A stretch of DNA of 15,837 nt from an uncultured Acidobacteriota bacterium. Lineage in GTDB: Bacteria; Acidobacteriota; Terriglobia; UBA7540. The notes beneath the pieces were generated by a model. That model saw only the letters and a program-made list of their open reading frames with translations, was not told the origin of the DNA and made no database searches. Numbering within the stretch: position 1 is the stretch's first letter; each line of letters begins with the position of its first letter. The DNA is taken from contig CALCEB010000255.1 of assembly GCA_937900045.1 (NCBI GenBank), forward strand, positions 1 to 15,837, given 5' to 3'. The position numbers and the translations under genes were made by a program. Positions 7,331-14,077 of the stretch are shown in pieces.

Positions 7331-7893
7331 GAACAAAGCCCCCGCATTTCCCAAGGTCTCAGGTGACGTGAGGCCTATGTCTAAATTCCATCAGCAACTA
7401 TCTAATCCGGATTTCTCACCGCGCCAACCCTGAATGCTGGTTGGTGGCTTTGCTGGAGAGCAACGCCAGTTCAAACCCAAGGTTCTCAATTCACCCATTG
7501 ATTCTATGGGAGTTATTTGGGTTTGTCCTGAAGATTGATTATCTCTTGTACATTCAATAGCTTACAGTGACGCCAATGGCTTTGTTCCTCGAGACCCATT
7601 CTTGTCTATTATTTTCAATGACTTGCATGTCATTTACTGCACCATGCCCGGATTGGCACTTTCCACTAAGCTAAAACCCGCATTTTTACTGGGTTTCTTG
7701 ACAAGCTGCCTGGGCCTTGTTCCTCCAGGGGTAGTTGGACGGTTCGGACCGGCCCGCCACAGGGATGGGGATGGGTTCACAGGATAAAGTCCTATTACCG
7801 TTGATTGGCCCATGTAAACGGTCCTCGTGAAGCGGCGTTTACTGGAAATATATTACCTCATAAGTGCATAAATGTCAAGGACTTTCTGGGTGA
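7331..7893. other. Non-coding stretch upstream of glgA
   Basis: About 560 bases with no supported gene on either strand. The base composition is visibly more AT-rich than the flanking genes. Small inverted repeats are present: CCAACC/GGTTGG (7424-7429 and 7439-7444), AAACCC/GGGTTT (7674-7679 and 7691-7696) and GTAAACG/CGTTTAC (7814-7820 and 7836-7842). None is followed by a T run convincing enough to call a terminator. The only open frame (61 codons from a TTG at 7602) has no ribosome binding site or recognisable sequence. The stretch could be a decayed insertion, a regulatory leader or an unrecognised RNA. Confidence 0.5.
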
Positions 7894-8073
7894 GGTAGTG
7901 GTACGTTTTGGCGGCTGTAGCGGCGGTCTCTGACCGCCGGGTAGTGGGTCAGTTTGCTGTAGCGGCGCTCGGAGCTTGCCCTGACAGGGAGCGCCGGAAA
8001 CTGTTGAGAAATAAAGTTCGGCGGTCACAGACCGCCGCTACAGCAAGCAAACTGAGACACCACCGGATTGCGG
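7894..8073. repeat. Palindromic REP/MITE-like repeat cluster, copy A (nested)
   Basis: Three hairpin-bearing arms are seen. GGTAGTGG (7894-7901) leads through CTGTAG to the perfect hairpin CGGCGGTC-TCT-GACCGCCG (7921-7939). A second GGTAGTGG (7940-7947) leads through CTGTAG to CGGCGCTC ... GAGCGCCG (7963-7970 and 7989-7996). The right arm is CGGCGGTC-ACA-GACCGCCG (8019-8037), then CTACAG and GAGACACCACC, the inverse of the left arms. The first and third hairpins share the GGT-type core while the middle one is of GCT type, which suggests an outer element with a second element inserted. The same family occurs at 12469-12598. No transposase is nearby. The cluster ends 13 bases beyond the stop of the SBBP gene, so the third hairpin would form in that gene's transcript tail. 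Confidence 0.8.
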
Positions 8074-8086
8074 GGTCCAGCGCCGT

Positions 8087-11000
8087 TTACTGAACTGTCA
8101 GCGACACACTCACGCTGTTGGTAAGCGACCCTGCCGTACCGCTCACTTTCAGCGTGTACGTGCCGGCGGGTGTTCCCGAGGTCCCGCCACCGCCACTACT
8201 GGTGCTGTTGCTGCCACATGCGGAGGCCATCAGGATCCAAAGCATCACGGGTGCAAGAATCCAAGCTGCCCGCCGGGTCTTCCTTTGAGCGAAGAGCGTG
8301 GTGAACATCAAAAGACTAAGAACGCTCATGATCAAAACCCAACCATGACCCGAACCGGGGGGTGGAGGCAAAGTACGGGAGAATGGCGGGGCCAGGCTTG
8401 CGGCCGTCGTCACCACCGTAACCATCAACGGCGTTGCGCTGCCGTTGGAATTGGGGGTGACAGAGCTGGGATTAACCGTGCAGGTGGAAGCGGACGGCTG
8501 CCCGGAGCAAGTAAGGCTGACAGCCTGGTTAAAGCCGCCTTGAGGCGTAAGTGAAAGCTGATAAACGGCGTTCGCGCCCGGTGAGACAGTTTGGGTGGTG
8601 GTGGTGGCCGTGATGGCGAAATCCGCGCCCGTGCCAGCCAGCGGGACAGTCTGAGGGCTGCCCGGCGCATTATCCGCGACGCTGAGAGTCGCAGCCAGGT
8701 TCCCGCCCGCCGTGGGTTTGAAGGTGACACTGATGGCGCAATTGGCGTTCGCCGCAAGGGGGGTTGTGCCGCAAGTATTTGACTCGCTGAAATCGGTAGG
8801 ATTCGTTCCCGCAATCGTGATGCCAGTGATAGTCAACGGAGAAGTACCGGTGTCGGTCAGCGTTACCGTCTGCGGGTTACTGGGAGTATTAATGGTCTGG
8901 CCGCCAAAATTCAGGCCGGCGGGAGGTGAAAGGGCCGCGCCAGGACCCGTTCCGGTTCCTGTCAATGGGACTGATTGGGGGCTGCCGGGAGCATTATCGG
9001 CAACGCTCAAGGACGCGGAGCGAGCGCCTGGAGCCGCAGGCTTGAAGGTGACAGTGATCGTGCATTTAGCATTCGGCGCGACCGTGGTGCAGCCATTGAT
9101 ATCGCTGAAATCGCCAGGATTCGTTCCTGTAAACGCCACGCCCGTAACCGTCAAGTTGATGTTGCCGTTGTTGGTGATGGTGACGGTCTGGGGCGTGCTG
9201 CTCTGTCCCGTGACCACATTCCCGAAACTCAGGCTGGTGGGGTTAAATACAACTCCAGCCACCGAACCGTTGCCGGTGAGGGGTACGGTTTGCGGGCTGC
9301 CCGGCGCGTTATCAGTAAGGGTGATGGCGCCGCTTTGCGGTCCAGGGGTTGTCGGAGAGAAGGTGACATTCATCAGGCAATTCTGATTCGTTGTCAATTG
9401 CGTGTTAGGATTGCATGTGGTGCCTGCCGCTAGGGCGAAAGGCCCGCTGATGACCACACTGGTGAGAGTTACGGTTCCCGACCCGGTATTGGTCAAGGTC
9501 ACCGTCTGCGGGGCGCTGGTGGTGCCCGGAGATTGAGCCGCAAAATTGAGCGAGGTGGGCGAAATTGCGATGGTGATCAGCACGCCGGTTCCGGTAAGGT
9601 TGATCGTGGTGGGGCTGTTGCTGGACGTGTCCGTGATCGTGAGCGTGGCGCTGGCCGCTCCCTGAGCCGCCGGATCGAAGGTCACATTTATAGTGCAGTT
9701 CGACCCGGCGTTGACTGGCGAAGCGGTGCAGTTGTCCGTCTCCGCAAATTCGGAGGCATTGGCGCCTGAAATGGCGATCGATGAGATCGTCAGCGGCTGG
9801 TTACCGCTGTTCGTCACGGTAATGGGCTGCGGGGGACTTTTCGATCCCGTATTCTGGTTTGGGAAATTGAGCGAAGTGGGGCTGATGAGCCCATAGGGCG
9901 CCGTGATCCCAGTCCACTCGCTAAGGAAAGCGTCACCGGGATTCGTCGCTCCGGCGGGGCCGCAGGTTCCCACGCAGGCCTGAGCCGTCTGGTTAGCAGT
10001 GGGAAAAGCAGTCGGATTCACCGAAGTCGTAAAGCCCGTTAGGTAAGCGTTGCCGGTAGAATCCAACGCGATTCCATTGGCTTCATCCTCGCTGGCGCCG
10101 CCCAGATAAGTAGAAAACAGCAAGACGCTACCCGAAGAGTCAAACTCGGTCACGAATGCGTCCCGACAGGTCGTGGTACCGTTCGTGCCGCAATTGCTAC
10201 CGGGACTGCCTTGACCAAGAGACTTGTAGGGGGCGTCCGGGGTGGTTGGGAAATTGCTGGAATTCGAGCTGCCCGTCACATAAGCCGTGCCGTTCGCGCC
10301 CAACGCAATGCCCGTAGCGACGTCAAAGTTGTTCCCGCCCAAAAAGGTTGAATAGATCAGGGCGCTGAGATCGGGTTTGAATTTGGTCACAAACGCGTTT
10401 TGTATTCCGCCGCCAAACGTTGATTGAAAGGCGTTTAATGTCGGAAACCCTGCTGGACCGGTACCATTCGAGGCCGTGAAGCCAGTGACGTAGACGTTTC
10501 CGGACGAATCGACTGCAATGCTATTCCCGGCGTCTTCCTTGGTCCCGCCCAGGCGGGTCGAATCCACCAGTCCCGCCGATCCGGTAGCGGTCGGGTTGAG
10601 CTTGGTGGCAAAGGCGTCACCCTCGCAAGTATGGTTGGTGTCGAGCAGGCAGACGTTCTGAAAAGCTTTTTGCGTGACGGGAAAGTCGGTGGACTTAGTT
10701 TCGCCCGTCAAGTATACGATCCCACTGCTGTCCACAGCCACGCCCTGCACATTGTCCGCGCCGCTTCCTCCCAAGTACGTGGAATAAAACACAGCCGGGC
10801 TCTTGCCAAAGTTGAATTCGGTCATGAAGCCATCGGGGACACCGTGGTTGCACGTGCCGTCGGTACCGCACTTGGGCTGGTAGGCCCCCGTTGTGGTGAA
10901 GAGGTTGTCCGAGACCGTCACGCCTGCGATAAACACGTCGCCGGCGCTGTCCAGAGTAATCGCGTTGGCATTGTCGTTTCCGCTGCCACCGAAATAAGTG

Positions 11001-12382
11001 GAATACTTGAGCGTGGTCCCGCCGGGTCCAATCTCACTCACAAACGCATCCTGGCACGCGCCCGATGGCCCGCCGCACGCCGTTTGATAAGCGCCGGGGC
11101 TGGTTGGAAAATTCGTAGACTGCACTTCACCGGCTACGTATGCGTCGCCAGAGCCGTCCACGGCAATGCCGAATCCCGTATCATCGGCGTTCCCACCCAG
11201 ATAGGTCGAATAAACCAGGGTGGAAGTGGAGGGCGTCAACTCCATCACAAAGGCGTTGCCGTTGCACGGCGGATTGCCCATGTCGCAGGCAGTTTCAACA
11301 ACGCCCGCGGTCGTGGGGAAATCGATCGACAAGGTGTTGCCAGTCAGATACGCGTTTCCCGACGAATCCAGCGCCACGCTCTGGGCGTGGTCGAGAAGGC
11401 TACCACCGATATAGCTCGAATAAGTCAGCGTCGGGTCGATCACCAGCGGCAGGCTCTTGTTATAACTTCCCACCCTGAAATTCACCAAGGCTTTACCCTG
11501 CGCGTTGGCGCGCTTCACCGCGTACCGGGCGTTCACAAAGTTCTTGTGGGAGCCGCCCGCTGCGTCACGGGAAACTTGATAGACAACGGGTTTTGCAAAG
11601 CTCACGGCCCCGGCCGGCGTGCTCAGTACCAGGTTGCCCTGTGAATCGACTTGAAGCCCGCCTTGGCCGTGTTTGCCCGTCGCGTGTTTCAAGCTGCTAA
11701 GGCCGTCGATGGAGAGGGTGATAATGCCGGGATTGACGCCCGGAGAAAGGTCGAAGTCGTACTCCAGGCGGCCCTGTGATCCGTAATAAACAAGGTTTAC
11801 ACCCGGATAGATTCCGTGGTACTCCACCTTGGAAAACTGTGGGACCTGCGTGTGCCAATGAGCCGGGTTATTGCCAATGAAATAGTTGCTTTTTCCCGGG
11901 AGTTCACCCAAGCCATTGGCTTGCGCGCCCGGATTGGAACCGGCGAGCTCCAACTGTAAGACGTCAACATGTACGGCCGGGACATTGGCCCCTGGCTGTT
12001 TTTGGGTGGCCGGGCGCTTGGAGGGCTGTTCGCTGGCTTGGCGCAGCTTAAGCACGACATTATGGTCGGTCAAAAAGAGGGCATAGCCGTCACCCCTGGA
12101 AATGAACTTCACCTGTGGATCCGTCTGACCCTGGTTTGCTTCAAAGACCAGAGGCATGTGGAGGAAGTCTTCACCAATCTTCTGCCGGGCTTCCGGTTTA
12201 AGGACCGCCGTGGCGCTGGCCAAGGGCCTATGGGACCCAATCTGGAAGCCAGACGCCGGAGCTGCGGATGAAAGTCTCACGGAGTGTCCCAACGGTGTTA
12301 GAAGCGTCAAAGCCAAAAGAAAAACAAACCCCCGCCACATGGAGCGCGTCAACCGGCTCCGTCCCCTCTCTGCTGCTTGCAT
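8087..12382 (-). CDS. Giant secreted SBBP-repeat / choice-of-anchor-D protein
   Basis: A 1431-residue exported protein. In order: a signal or anchor segment (hydrophobic about 16-34); a DUF7948-type head (about 70-310, with VFEANQGQTDPQVKF, YHGIYPGVNLVYYG and LEYDF); seven SBBP beta-propeller repeats (about 314-826), each with a core like GIAVDSSGNVYVTG...FPTT; four choice-of-anchor-D beta-sandwich repeats (about 829-1250), each starting SPTSLNF or similar and ending GSPQTVPLTGTG; and a further Ig-like segment with a CSG/C pair (about 1251-1330). A membrane helix (about 1347-1366) is followed by RKTRR, a second hydrophobic stretch ending LMASACGS, a Ser/Gly linker and a short beta-rich tail. 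The start is supported by GAGGAGG at 12390-12396, seven bases from the ATG. The family is common in Acidobacteriota and its role, perhaps surface binding or adhesion, is not established. Long open frames on the opposite strand are shadows of its repetitive GC-rich codons. Confidence 0.92.
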   Translation of the reverse strand: MQAAERGRSRLTRSMWRGFVFLLALTLLTPLGHSVRLSSAAPASGFQIGSHRPLASATAVLKPEARQKIGEDFLHMPLVFEANQGQTDPQVKFISRGDGYALFLTDHNVVLKLRQASEQPSKRPATQKQPGANVPAVHVDVLQLELAGSNPGAQANGLGELPGKSNYFIGNNPAHWHTQVPQFSKVEYHGIYPGVNLVYYGSQGRLEYDFDLSPGVNPGIITLSIDGLSSLKHATGKHGQGGLQVDSQGNLVLSTPAGAVSFAKPVVYQVSRDAAGGSHKNFVNARYAVKRANAQGKALVNFRVGSYNKSLPLVIDPTLTYSSYIGGSLLDHAQSVALDSSGNAYLTGNTLSIDFPTTAGVVETACDMGNPPCNGNAFVMELTPSTSTLVYSTYLGGNADDTGFGIAVDGSGDAYVAGEVQSTNFPTSPGAYQTACGGPSGACQDAFVSEIGPGGTTLKYSTYFGGSGNDNANAITLDSAGDVFIAGVTVSDNLFTTTGAYQPKCGTDGTCNHGVPDGFMTEFNFGKSPAVFYSTYLGGSGADNVQGVAVDSSGIVYLTGETKSTDFPVTQKAFQNVCLLDTNHTCEGDAFATKLNPTATGSAGLVDSTRLGGTKEDAGNSIAVDSSGNVYVTGFTASNGTGPAGFPTLNAFQSTFGGGIQNAFVTKFKPDLSALIYSTFLGGNNFDVATGIALGANGTAYVTGSSNSSNFPTTPDAPYKSLGQGSPGSNCGTNGTTTCRDAFVTEFDSSGSVLLFSTYLGGASEDEANGIALDSTGNAYLTGFTTSVNPTAFPTANQTAQACVGTCGPAGATNPGDAFLSEWTGITAPYGLISPTSLNFPNQNTGSKSPPQPITVTNSGNQPLTISSIAISGANASEFAETDNCTASPVNAGSNCTINVTFDPAAQGAASATLTITDTSSNSPTTINLTGTGVLITIAISPTSLNFAAQSPGTTSAPQTVTLTNTGSGTVTLTSVVISGPFALAAGTTCNPNTQLTTNQNCLMNVTFSPTTPGPQSGAITLTDNAPGSPQTVPLTGNGSVAGVVFNPTSLSFGNVVTGQSSTPQTVTITNNGNINLTVTGVAFTGTNPGDFSDINGCTTVAPNAKCTITVTFKPAAPGARSASLSVADNAPGSPQSVPLTGTGTGPGAALSPPAGLNFGGQTINTPSNPQTVTLTDTGTSPLTITGITIAGTNPTDFSESNTCGTTPLAANANCAISVTFKPTAGGNLAATLSVADNAPGSPQTVPLAGTGADFAITATTTTQTVSPGANAVYQLSLTPQGGFNQAVSLTCSGQPSASTCTVNPSSVTPNSNGSATPLMVTVVTTAASLAPPFSRTLPPPPGSGHGWVLIMSVLSLLMFTTLFAQRKTRRAAWILAPVMLWILMASACGSNSTSSGGGGTSGTPAGTYTLKVSGTAGSLTNSVSVSLTVQ

Positions 12383-12432
12383 TTACATGCCTCCTCAGGC
12401 GATAACTAGACGGTAACTCAAAGGTAAACTTT

Positions 12433-12448
12433 GGTATTCTGAAATACC
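12433..12448. promoter_or_regulatory. Perfect palindrome over the -10 region of the SBBP gene (possible operator)
   Basis: GGTATTCTGAAATACC is a 6-base perfect inverted repeat with a 4-base centre. It covers the proposed -10 box TATTTC (12441-12446) of the minus-strand promoter, where a bound repressor would block transcription. No regulator gene is visible in the window; the operator role is inferred. Confidence 0.35.
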
Positions 12449-12469
12449 ATGCAGAAAGCCAGATGTCAA
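12441..12469 (-). promoter_or_regulatory. Candidate sigma-70 promoter of the SBBP protein gene
   Basis: On the minus strand a perfect TTGACA (12464-12469) is followed after exactly 17 bases by TATTTC (12441-12446). Transcription would start near 12434, about 50 bases before the ATG, leaving room for the strong GAGGAGG ribosome binding site. The -10 box is weak, which would fit an activated or repressed promoter. The -35 box touches the left end of repeat copy B. Confidence 0.45.
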
Positions 12470-12598
12470 CCCGATTGTGGGTAGTGTCGCAGTCTGCTGT
12501 AGCGGCGCTCTATGAGCGCCGGAAACCGTTGAGTATCCAAGTTCGGCGCTCGTAGAGCGCCGCTACTGCAAACAAACTAAGACACTACCCGATTGTGG
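12469..12598. repeat. Palindromic REP/MITE-like repeat, copy B
   Basis: A single clean element of the same family as 7894-8073. The ends GGGTAGTGTC (12479-12488) and GACACTACCC (12581-12590) are perfect inverted repeats. Inside lie CTGTAGCGGCGCTC-TAT-GAGCGCCG and its inverse CGGCGCTC-GTA-GAGCGCCG-CTACTG. The centre GCGCCGGAAAC.GTTGAG and AAGTTCGGCG match copy A closely. The 12-mer ACCCGATTGTGG occurs directly at both edges (12469-12480 and 12587-12598) and 10 of its 12 bases recur at the right edge of copy A (8062-8073). Apart from this element and the SBBP promoter, the 320-base divergent gap holds little: 12599-12702 shows only short hairpins (for example GACAGAGCG/CGCTGTC near 12648-12668) and no clear promoter for the plus-strand operon. 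Confidence 0.8.
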
Positions 12599-12702
12599 CC
12601 CAGCAGCCGTGCGGGCTGTCACGGGCGCTGCGCTCGCCGCCACTCCATGACAGAGCGTCACGCTGTCCGCATTTTCGAGCGGTGGAGAAAACACCAACTA
12701 TC

Positions 12703-13677
12703 ATGACCCTTAAACAGAAAGGTTTCGCTCTATCGGGCGGCTTACAAGCACTCTTCATCGGGGCGCTGGTTTTTCAATGGGCTCCGGTGTTGGGCTGGGC
12801 TTGGGGAAATCGCGGCCATCAGATCATCAATCGCGCCGCGGTTCAATCCCTGCCGCAACCGCTGCGGGCTTGGTTTGAAGCCCGGCTCGAGTACCTGGCG
12901 ACCCACGCCAGCGACCCGGACGTGCTGGCCCACAATGATCCCGAGGAACGGCCCCGTCACTATACCGACGCCGACGCCTATGACCGGTTTCCCTTTGCCC
13001 GGCTCAGGGCGCAGTTTTGCGTGGAACATCGCCCACCCACGGGATTAGAAATGCGAAACGGAACCGCCATATGGCAAATCGGCATTTATACGCGGCGGCT
13101 TGAGGACGATTTTCGCGCCAGGAAGTGGGGACGGGCTAACCACGATGCCGTTTTTCTGGCGCATTACGCCGGGGATATCACCCAGCCGCTGCACACGGTG
13201 GCCAACTTTGACGGCCAATTAACGGGTCAAAGCGGCGTCCACAGCCGGTTTGAAACGGAGATGGTGAATGCACTGGCGGACCGTTGGAAGCTTGATGTGG
13301 CGCCGGCAGCCGAAATTCCAAACCTGAATGAGCGCATTTTCGACGAATACATTCGGAGTTATGCCAAAGCTTCGGTGGTGCTTGCGGCAGACCGCAATGC
13401 GGTTTCCGGGCTCAGTTATTTTGACCCCCGGTACTTCAGCAGGTTTTGCAAACTGGCCGGACCGGTGGCGGAGAAACGGCTGGAGGATGCAGCGACATTC
13501 GTGGGTTCGCTCTGGTATACTGCGTGGGTGAAGGCCGGCAGCCCGAACTTGAGCGGATGGACGATTCCCCTTCAGACTTCAGGCTTCGGGCCTTATTCTT
13601 CGGCCCGTCCATTCTGGGGCGCCAGGAATTCCGCGCTGCGGTTCGCCAAGGATGTTTCGAAAGGTTCTCCTGATTAG
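12703..13677 (+). CDS. Secreted S1/P1 nuclease / zinc-dependent phospholipase C family hydrolase
   Basis: A 324-residue exported trinuclear-zinc phosphodiesterase-fold enzyme. The chosen ATG gives a signal peptide (hydrophobic about 8-32) cleaved after GWA, leaving Trp34 as the mature N-terminus. In this superfamily that Trp is itself a zinc ligand. His39 sits five residues later, the P1-nuclease spacing. Other ligand candidates are His86 in RHYTDAD, His147, the pair His154-x3-Asp158 in HYAGDITQPLH, His164, and His180-x3-Glu184 in GVHSRFETE. The complete ligand set argues for an active enzyme. Substrate cannot be settled: the Trp-x4-His spacing favours S1/P1 nuclease, while the HxxxE ending resembles phospholipase C. 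A GTG at 12595 would extend into repeat DNA and hide the signal. GGTGGAG at 12681-12687 is a distant ribosome binding site. The stop overlaps the next gene. Confidence 0.85.
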   Translation: MTLKQKGFALSGGLQALFIGALVFQWAPVLGWAWGNRGHQIINRAAVQSLPQPLRAWFEARLEYLATHASDPDVLAHNDPEERPRHYTDADAYDRFPFARLRAQFCVEHRPPTGLEMRNGTAIWQIGIYTRRLEDDFRARKWGRANHDAVFLAHYAGDITQPLHTVANFDGQLTGQSGVHSRFETEMVNALADRWKLDVAPAAEIPNLNERIFDEYIRSYAKASVVLAADRNAVSGLSYFDPRYFSRFCKLAGPVAEKRLEDAATFVGSLWYTAWVKAGSPNLSGWTIPLQTSGFGPYSSARPFWGARNSALRFAKDVSKGSPD

Positions 13678-14077
13678 CGTTATTTGCGCCGCGATGGCCG
13701 CCGGATTCTGGATGGACCGGTCCATCCGCAGACCGAAACAAACACACTTTGTTCAATTCTCAAGCTCCGGCCAGACTTTCCAGGGGTGTGTTGATTTCCG
13801 CCAAGCGACATCCCGCGTGGGGCAAAACGGGTGCGTGACAGGCCAGATCCTGCGCGCTTACACTTCGCAATCGGGGAACACATTCCTGGATTTTTGCCAG
13901 GACTACCGCTCCTGTCCTTTTACTTCGGTCATTTTCTCTTCAGACCGCCCGAGATTCGGTAATCTTGCGGCGCTTGAAGGGAGAATCGTGGAAATCCGCG
14001 GCAACATCAAAACTTATGCGGGCCGCGCGGAAATTGTGATTCGAGATCCGGAACAAATCCGGATACCTCATGAGTGA
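13652..14077 (+). CDS. Small exported OB-fold-like protein
   Basis: A 141-residue protein with an N-terminal hydrophobic segment (about 5-20) after MFRK, acting as signal or anchor. The remainder fits a five-strand OB-fold: GCVTGQILRAYTSQSGNTFLDF, then PFTSVIFSSD, then LEGRIVEIRGNIKTYAGRAEIVIRDPEQIRI, the last being a typical OB-fold nucleic-acid-binding ending (G.I..Y.GR.EI....P.QI). Four cysteines lie in the exported part (GCVD, GCVT, FCQDYRSC) and could form two disulfides. The frame overlaps the preceding hydrolase by 26 bases and the following TPR gene by 8 bases (ATGAGTGA), so translation is probably coupled. With a nuclease-like partner a nucleic-acid-binding role is attractive, but binding is inferred from fold resemblance alone. 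Confidence 0.75.
   Translation: MFRKVLLISVICAAMAAGFWMDRSIRRPKQTHFVQFSSSGQTFQGCVDFRQATSRVGQNGCVTGQILRAYTSQSGNTFLDFCQDYRSCPFTSVIFSSDRPRFGNLAALEGRIVEIRGNIKTYAGRAEIVIRDPEQIRIPHE

Noticed and set aside
7602..7787. 61-codon plus-strand open frame in the non-coding stretch
   Set aside because: Begins with TTG, has no ribosome binding site and no recognisable domain; likely chance.
7894..8073. CRISPR array
   Set aside because: The repeated arms are hairpin-bearing and in inverted orientation with no regular spacers.
10631..11644. 337-codon plus-strand open frame opposite the SBBP gene (also 8712-9386)
   Set aside because: These follow from the GC-rich repetitive codons of the SBBP and anchor-D repeats; they show no domains, and the minus-strand gene is certain.
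12595..12702. 36-codon N-terminal extension of the S1/P1 hydrolase
   Set aside because: Starts with GTG inside repeat copy B and lacks a ribosome binding site; ATG 12703 yields a proper signal peptide.
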